Shown: piece by piece, positions 24,877-34,500 of the stretch
Layout of the letters: every line of letters begins with the position of its first letter
Numbering within the stretch: the first letter of the stretch is position 1
DNA from: Allocatelliglobosispora scoriae
GTDB taxonomy: Bacteria; Actinomycetota; Actinomycetes; Mycobacteriales; Micromonosporaceae
Assembly (NCBI RefSeq): GCF_014204945.1
Contig: NZ_JACHMN010000001.1
Coordinates: forward strand, 1,054,001 to 1,118,000
Direction of reading: 5' to 3'
Length of the DNA: 64,000 bases
Position numbers and translations under genes: made by a program
Notes under the pieces: generated by a model
Told to the model about the DNA's origin: nothing
What the model saw: the letters and a program-made list of their open reading frames with translations, nothing else
Database searches by the model: none

Positions 24877-25545
24877 TCAGTCGACTTCTCGCGGCCAATC
24901 GGCGAACGACGCCCGGATCCTGGCGCATGCCTGCGGTGTCAGGCCGTACTGCAGCTGCCACACGTCGTCGGCGAGCCGGTCCAGGCGCACCATCGCGTCG
25001 GCGACCTCGTCATCGGCGAGCGCGGGGTCCGACGCCCGGCCGAGCTCCAGCAGCTCCTCCCGGGTGAAGCGATCCAGTGCCGCGCTCACGTCGATGTAGT
25101 CCCGGGGCTCCGCACGGGTGGCCAGCGCCGCGACCTTGGAGCCGATGACGTCGGCCAGGTGCAGCACCGGTCCGACCTCCATCATCCCCGGAACCTCGTT
25201 TCGGTCGAACCTCGCCAGCGAGAGCCGCACATGGTCGGTGGACCGGCTGACCTGCAGGTCGACGATCTCGGAGTCGAGTCCCTCGATGACGTCGCCGAGG
25301 TCGGACTCCTCCCGCTGCAACTCGACCTGGAACCCGGCCGCCTCCAGCGCGCCGGTGACGAGAGCGGTCGCCGAGCGCACCGCGCCGTCCCGATCGGTGA
25401 AGAGGTCGACGTCCTGGGTGGGGCGCTGGACGATGCCGTGCGCCATCAGCGCCTGCCCGCCCGCGAGCGCGAACCCGTGACCGGCAGCCGCCTGCAGGGC
25501 GATCTGCGCGACCTCGGTCTGCAGCGGATCAGGCGTCGTCGTCAC
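24877..25545 (-). CDS. AbiEii/AbiGii-like nucleotidyltransferase
   Basis: A 222-residue protein with a minimal nucleotidyltransferase motif, FALAGGQALMAHGIVQR then TQDVDLFTD (GG..A..H..xRxTxDvDL), as in AbiEii-family proteins, some of which are toxins of type IV toxin-antitoxin systems. A conserved Lys follows in ADVIGSKVAALATRAEPRD, and the segment RDYIDVSAAL matches the family's later motif. The GTG start overlaps the upstream gene's stop by 4 bases. The usual AbiEi winged-helix antitoxin is absent; a 116-aa unknown gene takes its place. Confidence 0.82.
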   Translation of the reverse strand: MTTTPDPLQTEVAQIALQAAAGHGFALAGGQALMAHGIVQRPTQDVDLFTDRDGAVRSATALVTGALEAAGFQVELQREESDLGDVIEGLDSEIVDLQVSRSTDHVRLSLARFDRNEVPGMMEVGPVLHLADVIGSKVAALATRAEPRDYIDVSAALDRFTREELLELGRASDPALADDEVADAMVRLDRLADDVWQLQYGLTPQACARIRASFADWPREVD

Positions 25546-25892
25546 ACCGCCGCCGGCACGGCTTTCAGACCGGGGTGGCGGGACTCCCAGGCGACGCGTA
25601 CGCCCGCCGGGACGTACAGCTCGTCCCAGAGCGAGCGCAGGGTCGGTCCGTCGAGCCACGTCTGCAGCTCCTGGACCGTGATCGCCTCACGGAGCACGGT
25701 CTCGTACAGCCAGCGGAGCAGGTTGCCGTTGTCGAGGTCGACATGGCGGTCGGCCTGCCAGAACAGCCGGTGCGGCAGCTCGACGACGCCAGCTGTCGGG
25801 CCGTGCAGCAGGGCCAGGTCGGGTGCGACGACGGCACGCCGACCGGGACGCGCGCCGGAGCGCGGCGTCACCCGATGCGGCTGGACTGCCAT
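25542..25892 (-). CDS. Hypothetical protein translationally coupled to the AbiEii-like gene
   Basis: A 116-residue protein starting MAVQPHRVTP. The N-terminal third is Arg/Pro-rich and basic. The rest is helical with HRLFWQADRHVDLDNGNLLRW (quoted in part: NGNLLRWLYETVL) and LDGPTLRSLWDELYVPAGV. No helix-turn-helix is obvious. The GTGA overlap with the nucleotidyltransferase suggests a fixed ratio of the two proteins, as in toxin-antitoxin or enzyme-partner pairs. No family recognised. Confidence 0.72.
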   Translation of the reverse strand: MAVQPHRVTPRSGARPGRRAVVAPDLALLHGPTAGVVELPHRLFWQADRHVDLDNGNLLRWLYETVLREAITVQELQTWLDGPTLRSLWDELYVPAGVRVAWESRHPGLKAVPAAV

Positions 25893-26004
25893 CTGACCAG
25901 CGTAACCCCTCACACCCGAGACCTGAAGCCCGCTGCTCGGCGACGTGCGTGAAGTGCCACCATCCGATGCGGCCGCGGCGGAGGGCGGACCGGACCGACC
26001 CTGT

Positions 26005-26724
26005 TCATTGGACGCGTAGCTGGCGGGCGCGTCTCTCCTGGCGCGCCCGCCGCTGGGACACCGTGCCGCGGTCGAGCCACCATTCGGCGGCGAGCACATT
26101 CACCATGAAGCCGACCCAGACGCCCATTCCGGTGAACACCTGCACCGTCGGGTCGAGTGGTCCTGCGCTCTGGGTGAGCTGATCGCCGAAGAACGCCACG
26201 GCGAAGACGACCGACCAGACCCGTGTGGTGATGATGGCGAACGTCAGCGCGAAGCTGCGGATCATCCACCGCCGGTGCTCGGCGGTGCGGCGGCCGACGG
26301 CCATCCGGAACCCGACGACGGTGACGATGAGCCAGACCGCGCCGAGAGTGACGTTGCCGGTCCGGACGACGGGTCCGAACGGGCTGACCGCGCCGACCGT
26401 GATCCCCAGCAGCCCGGCCGGGAGTACGCCGCCGAAGACGTACAGGCGCCCCATCGCTCGGTGTGCTCTCGGGTAGCGGGTGCGAAAGGCCGGCCAGATC
26501 TGGAAACAGCATGTCGTCATCGCCACCGAGCCGAAAACGACGTGGGCGACCAGGAGCCAGAAATGCGCCCCGAACCCGGCCGGGGCGGGGACGTTGGTGT
26601 TCGCGGGGTCGAAGGTGAGGTAGCGCGGCACCGAATACGCCATGAAGGCCAGGGCGACGAGCATCAGCGGTCCGATCCAGGGGCGGCGCCAGAAGCGGGG
26701 CCGCAGCTCGACAGTGCTGTTCAT
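26005..26724 (-). CDS. DUF2306 membrane protein
   Basis: A 239-residue protein with about six or seven membrane helices. The family signature is RTRYPRAHRAMGRLYVFGG in the first half, followed by AEHRRWMIRSFALTFAIITTRVW (quoted in part: EHRRWMIRSFALTF). Conserved His residues in the membrane region (FWLLVAHVVFGS, HRAMGR, EHRRWM) resemble haem-binding membrane proteins, but this is inference. The ATG has GAGGAG upstream. It is divergent from a TetR regulator whose operator lies between them. Confidence 0.88.
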   Translation of the reverse strand: MNSTVELRPRFWRRPWIGPLMLVALAFMAYSVPRYLTFDPANTNVPAPAGFGAHFWLLVAHVVFGSVAMTTCCFQIWPAFRTRYPRAHRAMGRLYVFGGVLPAGLLGITVGAVSPFGPVVRTGNVTLGAVWLIVTVVGFRMAVGRRTAEHRRWMIRSFALTFAIITTRVWSVVFAVAFFGDQLTQSAGPLDPTVQVFTGMGVWVGFMVNVLAAEWWLDRGTVSQRRARQERRARQLRVQ

Positions 26725-26748
26725 AAGGGTTCAGCTCCTCGAAACTAA

Positions 26749-26792
26749 AACTCTGTATGTGATACAAAAAATAATGTACCGCATACAGAGTT
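26749..26792. promoter_or_regulatory. TetR operator between DUF2306 and regulator genes
   Basis: Perfect 11-bp arms AACTCTGTATG (26749-26759) and CATACAGAGTT (26782-26792) flank a 22-base AT-rich centre. Within the left part, TGTATGTGATACA (26754-26766) is itself a palindrome. The DNA is far more AT-rich than its surroundings, as expected of a divergent promoter. Confidence 0.7.
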
Positions 26793-26835
26793 CTACGATG
26801 GGGACCGGTCCTGACACTTTTCCGATAGGAGCCAG

Positions 26836-27603
26836 ATGTCGCGCGACACCGGCGGAGTCCTCCGCACCGTCGATCTTCTATGGGGCAAGGACACGCCACG
26901 CGGCACCCGCGGCCCTCGGCCGGGACTCGACCTGGAGAAGATCACGCGCGCAGCACTCGCCATAGCCGACGCGGAAGGCATCAACGCACTGTCCATGCAG
27001 CGGGTCGCCGGCGATCTCGGCTATACCACCATGTCGATCTACAACTACGTACCGGGCAAGGACCAGCTCATCGAATTGATGATCGACGCCGCGACCCCGC
27101 CGCCACCGCAACCCCAGGTCGGCGACACCTGGCGTGAGGAGCTGGAACGCTGGGTCCGGGCTACCTGGGAGCTCTACCACGCACACCCATGGGTCCTCAA
27201 GGTCCCCACCCTCAACCCCCCGCTCGGCCCCCACCAATTGGCCTGGTTCGAGGCGGCCCTGCAGGCTCTGATCCGCAGCGGACTCGCCGGCGGCGAAGTC
27301 CTGTCGCTCGGCCTCTACGTCATCGGCTCCGTCCGCGGCCAGGCCGCGATGGCACTCGACCTCACCACAGCCACATCCGCGCAGGAGACCGCCGACATCG
27401 CCGAAGCCATGTCCCGCGTCATCACCGCAGACCGCTTCCCCGCCCTCCACGCCGTGTCGACACCCAGCAGCACCGAGGAGTACGGCGCCGCAGGACAACG
27501 GCTGATGGAACTGGAATTCGGACTGAAGCTCCTGCTCGACGGGGTCGAAGCCTACGTAGAGCACCGCTCCTCGGCAGCGGTCATTCCTCACACCGCAAGG
27601 TGA
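26836..27603 (+). CDS. TetR-family regulator with TetR_C-type ligand domain
   Basis: A 255-residue regulator. The HTH is at about residues 35-80 (ITRAALAIADAEG, then RVAGDLGYTTMSIYNYVPGKDQLIELM). The C-terminal half (about 90-245) matches the tetracycline-repressor C-terminal family by its PWVLKVPTLNPPLGPH and later QRLMELEFGLKLLLDGV. AGGAG precedes the ATG. It probably represses itself and the divergent DUF2306 gene through the palindrome at 26749-26792. Confidence 0.92.
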   Translation: MSRDTGGVLRTVDLLWGKDTPRGTRGPRPGLDLEKITRAALAIADAEGINALSMQRVAGDLGYTTMSIYNYVPGKDQLIELMIDAATPPPPQPQVGDTWREELERWVRATWELYHAHPWVLKVPTLNPPLGPHQLAWFEAALQALIRSGLAGGEVLSLGLYVIGSVRGQAAMALDLTTATSAQETADIAEAMSRVITADRFPALHAVSTPSSTEEYGAAGQRLMELEFGLKLLLDGVEAYVEHRSSAAVIPHTAR

Positions 27604-27640
27604 TTGAAACAACCAGCAACCAATGTAAGATCGCAGGTAC

Positions 27641-27925
27641 ATGGCTACCTATCGAAGTCCCGCAGTGCTGCTGTCCGCAGACGGCACGAGAACGTCCGGC
27701 ACAGTCGCCCTCTTCACCGAGCCTGCCCGCAAGGGCGGCATTCCTCCATGGGCCGGCGACTTCCGTCCCGGCGCCGATTCTCCCAGCATCAAGAGTCCGG
27801 TCGGAAAGACCTTGACGCTGGAGATGCCTGACGGCCGCACGGCCAAGGTGCTCGTCCAGAGCCTCAAGGGCGGGTCGAAGGCCAGCGTCCTGGCCCTGCT
27901 CGGCGAGGATCTCGCGCCCTTCTGA
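27641..27925 (+). CDS. Small hypothetical protein
   Basis: A 94-residue soluble protein, beta-rich by appearance: YRSPAVLLSADGTRTSGTVALF at the start (quoted in part: TSGTVALFTEP), then VGKTLTLEMPDGRTAKVLVQ near the end. It could be a single small barrel domain. It follows the TetR gene by 37 bases on the same strand and may be read from that transcript. A long palindrome follows its stop. Confidence 0.7.
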   Translation: MATYRSPAVLLSADGTRTSGTVALFTEPARKGGIPPWAGDFRPGADSPSIKSPVGKTLTLEMPDGRTAKVLVQSLKGGSKASVLALLGEDLAPF

Positions 27926-27937
27926 GCGCATTATTCG

Positions 27938-27988
27938 TAGATCTTGTGCGTTTCCGTCGCCAGAGCGACGGAAAACGCACAAGATCTA
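27938..27988. terminator. Long palindrome between convergent genes (27.9 kb)
   Basis: A 23-nt arm starting TAGATCTTGTGCG pairs with a 24-nt arm ending CGCACAAGATCTA with a single bulged base and a 4-nt loop CAGA. It lies exactly between two convergent stop codons, so it may terminate transcription in both directions. It lacks a T run. Confidence 0.6.
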
Positions 27989-27992
27989 GAAA

Positions 27993-28556
27993 TCACGGCC
28001 TTTCGTAGTGGGTCACCACCACCGCGCCGTCGACGAGCCTCGACTCGACCGCGCGCAGGCGGATCCGCTCCCCCGGCTCGGCGAACAGCGGCCGTCCACC
28101 ACCGAGGACCACCGGGTGTACGGCGACGTGGTACTCGTCGATCAACCCGAGCCCCGTCAGCACCGCCGCGAGTCCGGAACCGCCCGTGAGCAGCAGATCT
28201 TCGCCGTCGCCGGCCTTCAGCGCCGCGACCTCGTCGGCGAGCCCGTCGGCCCCGATGACCCGGCTGGTCCACTCGTCACCGGCGAAGCTCCGCGAGAACA
28301 CGACCTTCGGCGTGGCCCGCCAGAACGGCGCGAACGACCGCACGTGCGAATCGTCGACGGCCGACTCAGCCTGCGGCCAGAAGCCGACCATCATCTCCCA
28401 GACCGCCCGCCCGTAGAGCAGCGTGTCGACCCGCTTGTTGAGGCCGTCGGAGTACGCGAAGAGCTCCGGCCCCAGCACCGGCCAGTCGAACTCCCCCTCT
28501 GGCCCGTTGATGAACCCGTCCACCGAACTGTGCACCCAGTAAATGATCTTCCGCAT
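27993..28556 (-). CDS. Dihydrofolate reductase / RibD C-terminal family protein
   Basis: A 187-residue reductase-like protein. It begins MRKIIYWVHSSVDGFI, the typical strand-SxDG start of the RibD_C/YwjB family, followed by LLYGRAVWEMM, VVFSRSF and LLLTGGSGLAAVL (NADPH-phosphate loop region). Family members are usually NADPH-dependent reductases of unknown substrate. The ATG has GGAG upstream. Monocistronic. Confidence 0.88.
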   Translation of the reverse strand: MRKIIYWVHSSVDGFINGPEGEFDWPVLGPELFAYSDGLNKRVDTLLYGRAVWEMMVGFWPQAESAVDDSHVRSFAPFWRATPKVVFSRSFAGDEWTSRVIGADGLADEVAALKAGDGEDLLLTGGSGLAAVLTGLGLIDEYHVAVHPVVLGGGRPLFAEPGERIRLRAVESRLVDGAVVVTHYERP

Positions 28557-28650
28557 GTCAGGCTCCCATCCCGCTCACCACATCTACACCCCCAGGTCGG
28601 AGCCGGGACCCGGTTCTCGACATGTGAAAGGCACCAGAAATGAGCGTTCG

Positions 28651-29559
28651 CTATGCCGGGTGCAGCCACCAGTCGATGACGGCGAGGGTGACCATCGACA
28701 GGGCGGTCGTCGCGATCACGGTCCGCCGGGCGATCGAGGATCCCTGGTCGTATTCGCGGGCGAAGATATAGGTGTTCTGGGCGGTGGGCAGCGCCGCGCA
28801 GACCACCAGCGCCAGCAGGTCGGTCCGGCTCAGATCCAGGGCGATCCCCACCAGGTACGCCACCAGCGGCTGCCCGACCAGCTTCAGCACCGACAGCGCG
28901 GCCATCTCGCTGCGCTCACCCGCGAGCGCCGGCCCGCGTACCGTCAGGGAGAGCCCGAGCGCGACGAGCGCCGTGGGGACCGCAGCGGCGCCGAGGAGCT
29001 CGAGCGGCCCGGTGACCGCGACCGGCGGCAGCCACCCCGTCACCGAGCAGACCGCACCGGCCGCGAGCCCGATGATGACCGGGTTGCGCAGCGGCATCGC
29101 GGCGAGCCGCCCGAGGCTGAACCGCCGATCGCCGCCCCGGTCGAGCAGCAGCAGGATGACCGGGGTGACGATGAGCACCTGGAAGAGCAGCACTCCGGTG
29201 AGGAAGGCCGCGTTGCCCAGCACGTAGAGGGCGATCGGTATCCCGAGGTTCGCGGAGTTGATGTAGCCGGCCGCCATCGCGGCGATCGTCGCCTCGCCGG
29301 GCTTGCGGCGGAAGATCCGGCTGCTGAGCCAGAATCCCGAGCCCATCACGACCAGGGTGCTGGCGGCGAAGGCGCCGAGCGCGGGCCCGCTGACCGACAG
29401 GGTGGCCCGGGACAGGGCGGTGAAGAGCGCGGCGGGCATCGCCAGGTGGAAGACGAAGCCGCCGAGGACCCGGTCGGCGTCCGTGCCGAGCAGCCGGTAG
29501 CGCCCGGCAAGGTAGCCGAGCAGCGTCAGGACCCAGATCGGGATGAAGGCCGCGATCAC
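28651..29559 (-). CDS. AEC-family (auxin efflux carrier-like) transporter
   Basis: A 302-residue membrane protein with about ten helices in two inverted halves. The GTG start giving MIAAFIPIWVL has GAGGAGG upstream. The cross-over motif region GYINSANLGIPIALYVLG and the second-half TAQNTYIFAREY are family landmarks. Bacterial AEC members export or import small organic acids such as malonate or malate. Its substrate is unknown. Confidence 0.88.
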   Translation of the reverse strand: MIAAFIPIWVLTLLGYLAGRYRLLGTDADRVLGGFVFHLAMPAALFTALSRATLSVSGPALGAFAASTLVVMGSGFWLSSRIFRRKPGEATIAAMAAGYINSANLGIPIALYVLGNAAFLTGVLLFQVLIVTPVILLLLDRGGDRRFSLGRLAAMPLRNPVIIGLAAGAVCSVTGWLPPVAVTGPLELLGAAAVPTALVALGLSLTVRGPALAGERSEMAALSVLKLVGQPLVAYLVGIALDLSRTDLLALVVCAALPTAQNTYIFAREYDQGSSIARRTVIATTALSMVTLAVIDWWLHPA

Positions 29560-29609
29560 GTAAGGCCTCCTCGTGCCGACCGGGCCCGAGCCTATACAGG
29601 CCACGATCG

Positions 29610-29648
29610 CGTCAGGCCGCCACACCGCTCGGGTGTGACGGCCTGACG
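29610..29648. terminator. Hairpin after the GH64 gene
   Basis: CGTCAGGCCG (29610-29619) pairs with CGGCCTGACG (29639-29648), and an inner CACACC/GGTGTG extends the stem. It lies 15 bases beyond the GH64 stop. Confidence 0.65.
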
Positions 29649-29662
29649 ATCACCGCAGGGCG

Positions 29663-31315
29663 CTACGGCTGGACGGCGAGCCGGAACGACTGCGCCCCGG
29701 TGCCGTTGCAGGCGTACTGCACCAGCTGGACGCTGTCGGCGGTCGAGGCCGCCGGCACGTCCAGGCACTTGCCGCTGTGCCGGGCGACGAAGTGGAAGTA
29801 GCCGCCGCCCTCGGAGACGGGCAGCCACTGCTGGTTGTTGCCGCCGACGTAGTTCCACAGGTTGATCAGGGCGTTGTCGGCGGTCGAGACGCCGGCCACG
29901 TCGAGCACCTGGGCGGAGTTGTTGCGGTTGTTGATCCGCACGTATCCGCCGCTGGTCGGCTGGAACTGGTACTGCTGGGCGTAGGAGTTGTTGCAGGTGT
30001 ACTGCTGGATCACGGTGCCGTTGGCGGTCCCCGACGAGCGGGCGTCGACGCACTTGTTGCTGGTCTTGTTGATCACGGTGTTCCAGGTGTTCGACGGGAT
30101 CGTGCCGCCTCCGCCACCACCGGCGCCGAACGGGCTGAGGATGATCCCGGCCGCGCGCGGGTCGCCGTCGTTGACGAGGGACTCGAAGGCGCCGACATCG
30201 TCGAACGCGAACGCGTACGCCTTACCGTCCACCATGTTCGCGTGGATGATCTTCCCGTACTGGTTGGCGGGGTTGTTCTTGTAGAAGTCGCCCGCGTTGA
30301 GGCTCGGCTGGGTGTCGATGGTGCCGAGCGTGCCCCGGTTGAGGGCGGCGCAGAGCGTCCGCGAGATCGGCCCGACGATGAGGTCGTTGGGCGCGGCGAG
30401 GTTGCCGTCGCAGCCCCACACGTTGGCGCTGCTGGGCTTGTTGAACGAGGCCACCTGTGCGCCGCTGGTGTTGGTGAAGTTCATGACGTTGCCGCTGGTC
30501 CGGCCGAAGAACTTGGTGTTCGGCTGGTCCCCGAAGGGCACCACGGTGAGCGTCTTGGACGCGTAGGCGTTCCACGCCGAGGTGATGTAGCTGTCGTAGT
30601 AGGTCGCGCTGAACAGGCCCGCACCGGCGGCCTTGCCCGGGGCGAGCATCCGCAGCACGGTGCCGTCGGAGCGGGTGTAGCCGGTGTTCGCCCAGCCGGA
30701 CTGCGCCTTGATCGTGTTGATGATCGTGTCGCGGCCGTTGTTGACGACGTCGCCCGTGCGCTTGGTGACGCCGTTGGCACCGGTGACGGTGACGGCGTGC
30801 GGCACGGCGAACATGTCCACCTGCGAGCTGTTGAGCCAGAGCCCGGCGTCGTTGTAGGTGAACTCGCTCCAGTCGAACAGGATGTTCTGGTTGGGGTCGC
30901 CGGCCGCCCACGGTGCGGGCTGGACCAGGCCGTCCGGGGTGAGGAAGAACTTGAGCTTCTCACCGAAGGAGAAGTAGACCCGGCCGGAGAAGCCGCGCGG
31001 GACGTTGATCGTGGTGCTGCCGCCGTTGCCGGGGCCGCCGATCGCGACATCCGGCGCGGGCGAGGGCGGGAGCTGCCCGCCGCTCCAGGCGGTGAAGGTG
31101 CCGCCGCCGTTGACGTAGCCCAGGCGCCCGTTGCTCAGGTTGACGCCGATGACGTAGAGGTAGACCGCGTCGCCACGGCCGGTGCTGTTGGTGACCGTGA
31201 CGGGGAGCAGCGCGGGCCCGATCGCGTGGGCCGGGGTGGCGGCTGCGGCGATCGCCATGGGGACGGCCATGGCGGTCGCGGCGAGCGCGCCGAGGAGCTT
31301 TCTGGAGGTACGCAT
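29663..31315 (-). CDS. Secreted GH64 beta-1,3-glucanase with ricin-type lectin domain
   Basis: A 550-residue exported enzyme. The start was set by GAGGA 9 bases before the ATG. Signal peptide about 1-31 (ends PAHA). The GH64 domain (about 36-400) shows LLPVTVTNSTGRGDAVYLYV, DGLVQPAPWA, FDWSEFTYND and NVWGCDGNLAAP, as in laminaripentaose-producing glucanases. After a Gly linker comes a CBM13/ricin B lectin (about 415-550) with three QxW-like repeats (AQQYQFQP, NQQWLPV, AQSFRLAV) and KCVDARSSGTANGT. It degrades fungal-type beta-1,3-glucan outside the cell. Twin operators upstream suggest LacI-family control. Confidence 0.93.
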   Translation of the reverse strand: MRTSRKLLGALAATAMAVPMAIAAAATPAHAIGPALLPVTVTNSTGRGDAVYLYVIGVNLSNGRLGYVNGGGTFTAWSGGQLPPSPAPDVAIGGPGNGGSTTINVPRGFSGRVYFSFGEKLKFFLTPDGLVQPAPWAAGDPNQNILFDWSEFTYNDAGLWLNSSQVDMFAVPHAVTVTGANGVTKRTGDVVNNGRDTIINTIKAQSGWANTGYTRSDGTVLRMLAPGKAAGAGLFSATYYDSYITSAWNAYASKTLTVVPFGDQPNTKFFGRTSGNVMNFTNTSGAQVASFNKPSSANVWGCDGNLAAPNDLIVGPISRTLCAALNRGTLGTIDTQPSLNAGDFYKNNPANQYGKIIHANMVDGKAYAFAFDDVGAFESLVNDGDPRAAGIILSPFGAGGGGGGTIPSNTWNTVINKTSNKCVDARSSGTANGTVIQQYTCNNSYAQQYQFQPTSGGYVRINNRNNSAQVLDVAGVSTADNALINLWNYVGGNNQQWLPVSEGGGYFHFVARHSGKCLDVPAASTADSVQLVQYACNGTGAQSFRLAVQP

Positions 31316-31412
31316 ACCGATGTGTCCTCGCATTTCGCTGGCGGGTGGCCGCGCGGACGCCGGGCGGCGTCGTACGCGGCGGGACTGGGTGATTTCTCAC
31401 GGTACCCAGGCC

Positions 31413-31428
31413 GTGAGAGCGCTCTCAC
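31413..31428. promoter_or_regulatory. LacI-type operator 1 upstream of GH64
   Basis: GTGAGAGCGCTCTCAC is a perfect 16-bp palindrome in the region between the divergent GH64 and RHS genes. Its GAGCGCTC core is shared with the sites in the NRPS leader. Confidence 0.6.
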
Positions 31429-31459
31429 ACAACGCGGTTAAGGATATCCATCGGGGTGC

Positions 31460-31471
31460 GAGAGCGCTCTC
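31460..31471. promoter_or_regulatory. LacI-type operator 2 upstream of GH64
   Basis: GAGAGCGCTCTC repeats the core of operator 1, with 45 bases between the two starts. The spacing is near four helical turns and could support looping. No LacI-family gene is in the window. Confidence 0.6.
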
Positions 31472-31544
31472 ACGGTAACTCGTAAGAAACATTTCAGTCA
31501 ATGGAGGTCATCGATCGAATCCGCGTCGTCCGTCAGACACGCGC

Positions 31545-34500
31545 ATGGGTGCAGCTATTCGCCGGATGGCCGGGGCGCTGACGATCACGCTCGTGGCAGG
31601 ACTGATCCACGCGGTACCGGCGCACGCCGGGACCGCCACCACACCGTCGGCCGCGCCGCCGGCCGTGGCCGGGGTCGGCCCCGGCGGCTACGTGGCCCTG
31701 CCGCCCGCCCGGCTGCTGGACACCCGAGGCACGACCGGCGGCTTCAACGGGGTGCCGATCGCGGCGGGCGCGACGATCGCGGTGACCGTGGCGGGCGCGG
31801 GCGGCGTACCGGCGACGGGAGCGGCGGCCGTGCTGCTCAACGTCACCGCCACGCAGTCCACGGCAGGCGGATACCTGATCGTGCACCCCGACGGCGTGAC
31901 CCGGCCCAACGCCTCCAACCTCAACTTCACCACCGGGCAGACCGTGCCCAACCTCGTCGCCGCCACCCTCGGCGGCAACGGCAAGGTCAGCTTCTACAAC
32001 GGGTCCACCGGCACGGTGCACGTCCTCGCCGACGTGGCCGGCTACTTCACCACCGGTACGCCCGGCCCCGGCGGATACGTGCCGCTCTCCCCCGCCCGGG
32101 TCCTCGACACCCGGGGCGCCATCGGCGGCTTCAACGGCACCCCGATCGCGCCCGGCGCGACGATCACGGTGACCGTGGCGGGCGCGGGCGGCGTACCGGC
32201 GACGGGTGCCGCCGCCGTGCTGATCAACGTGACCGCGACCCAGCCCGCCGCGAGCGGCTACCTCACCGTGCACCCCGACGGCGCGACCAGGCCCAACGCC
32301 TCCAACGTCAACTTCTCGGCCGGGCAGACCGTGCCGAACCTCGTCGCCGCCACCCTGGGCGCCAACGGCAGGGTCAGCGTCTACAACGGATCGTCGGGCA
32401 CCGTGCACGTCCTCGCCGACGCCGCCGGCTACTTCGTCGCGGGCACACCCGCCACCGGCGGCTACACCCCGCTCGCCCCGGCCCGGGTCCTCGACACCCG
32501 GGGCACGACCGGCGGGTTCAACGGGGTGCCGATCGCGGCCGGTGCGACGATCCACGTGCAGGTGGCGGGGGTCGGCGGCGTACCGGCGAGCGGAGCGTCG
32601 GCCGTCCTGCTCAACGTCACCGCCACGCAGCCGTCGACCGGCGGCTACCTGATCGTGCACCCCGACGGCGTGACCCGGCCCAACGCCTCCAACCTCAACT
32701 TCACCGCCAGACAGACCGTGCCCAACCTCGTCGCCGCCACCCTCGGCGGCAACGGGAAGATCAGTGTCTACAACGGATCGTCGGGCACCGTCCACGTGCT
32801 CGCCGACGCGGCGGGCTACTTCACCGCCGCGCCCCTCGACGGCGACCCCGCCACCTTCGCGCACGACGCCGACGGCCGCCTCGTCGGCGCGTTCGACGAG
32901 ACCGGGGCGGCGGCCCGCTACAGCTACGACGCGGCGGGCAACCTCACCGGCATCGTCCGGCTCGCCGCCAACCAGCTCGCCGTCGTCGGCGTCGCCCCGC
33001 CGTCGGCCCCCGTCGGCGGCCAGGTCACCATCTCCGGCACCAACTTCGCGAGCAACGCGACGGTCTCGTTCAACGGCACCGCCGCCACCCCGGCCGAAGT
33101 GACCCGCAACCGGATCCGGGTCGCCGTCCCCAGCGGCGCCACGACCGGCACGCTGACCGTCACGGCCGGCGGCGGCTCGGTCTCGGCCGGCTCGTTCACC
33201 GTCACCCCGATCACCCCGCCGGTGATCTCCTCGATCAACCCGTCGATCGTCAGCAGGGACGGGTCGTTCACCGTCACCGGCAGCGGGTTCGACCCGGTCC
33301 CGGGCAACAACGTCGTCTCGCTCGGCGGTACCCGGGCCGTGGTGACCGCCGCGACCGCGACGACGCTGACGGTCTCCGTACCGCCGTTCTCGTCGGCGGG
33401 CCGGCTGCGGGTCCGCACCCCGGCGGGCGAGACCGCCTCGACCGGCACCGTCGTCACCGCGCCCGCGCCCTACATCGCCGCCGATGTGGCGACGACGGCA
33501 CTGCTGACGCCCGAGACCGCCACGGCGGTGCCGGTCGCGGCCGCGCAGAAGGTGTCGGTGGCGATGCTGGAGGCCGCCGCCGGAGCTCGGGTACGCCTGG
33601 AGTTCCCCGCCAGCACGTTCGTCACCTGCGCCACCGTACGCGTCTACGCACCCGGTCGGCGGCTGCTGTGGCGCAACGGATGCCTCGCCGCGGGCGCCCA
33701 GACCACCGCCTTCTCCGCTCCCGACGCCACGACCTACGAGGTCACCATCGACCCGTCGGGCGACTCGACCGGCTCGCTGACGATCACCCCGCACGTCGTG
33801 GCGGCGGACCCGACCGGGCAGGTCGCCATCGACGGCACCGCCGTCACCCTGTCACCCGGCGGCGGGCAGCGGGCGGTCTTCACCTTCACCGGCAGCTCGG
33901 GGCAGCGGATCCGCGGCAACGTCACCACCGCCTACCCCGACACCGGCTGCCCGACGATGTGGATCGAGGGTCCCACCGGTTCCCCGGTCCGCCCGAAGAC
34001 GGTCCACTGCGCCGGGGACATCGACGCCGTTCTGCTGCCGGTCCGCGGCACCTACCGCATCATCGTCGAGCAGCCCACCGGGGTCGCCGGCAGCGCCACG
34101 GCGAGCCTGATCGGCGTTGCGCCCGACGCCACCGGCGCGGTCACCCCCGGCGGGCCGGGCGTCACGCTCACCACCACCGCGCCGGGCCAGAACGCCCTGT
34201 TCACCATCGCGGCCGCCGCCGGTGACCGGATCTACACCCAGGTCGTCGCGACGCTCGACTCGGGAACCTGCCCCAACCTGGTCCTGCGCGGGCCCGACGG
34301 CGCACTGATCCGGACGCCCAGCCGCCAGGTCGGCGCGTCCGGCACCACCTGCTCCGTCGACGCCGACGCGGTCACCCTGCCGGTGGCGGGGACCTACACG
34401 CTGCTCGCCGACCCCTACGGCCTCGCCGTGGGCACGCTGCGCGCGACGATCGCGGCGGTCCCGGCCGACCTCGCGGTCGCGGGCGCGATCGACGGGACCG

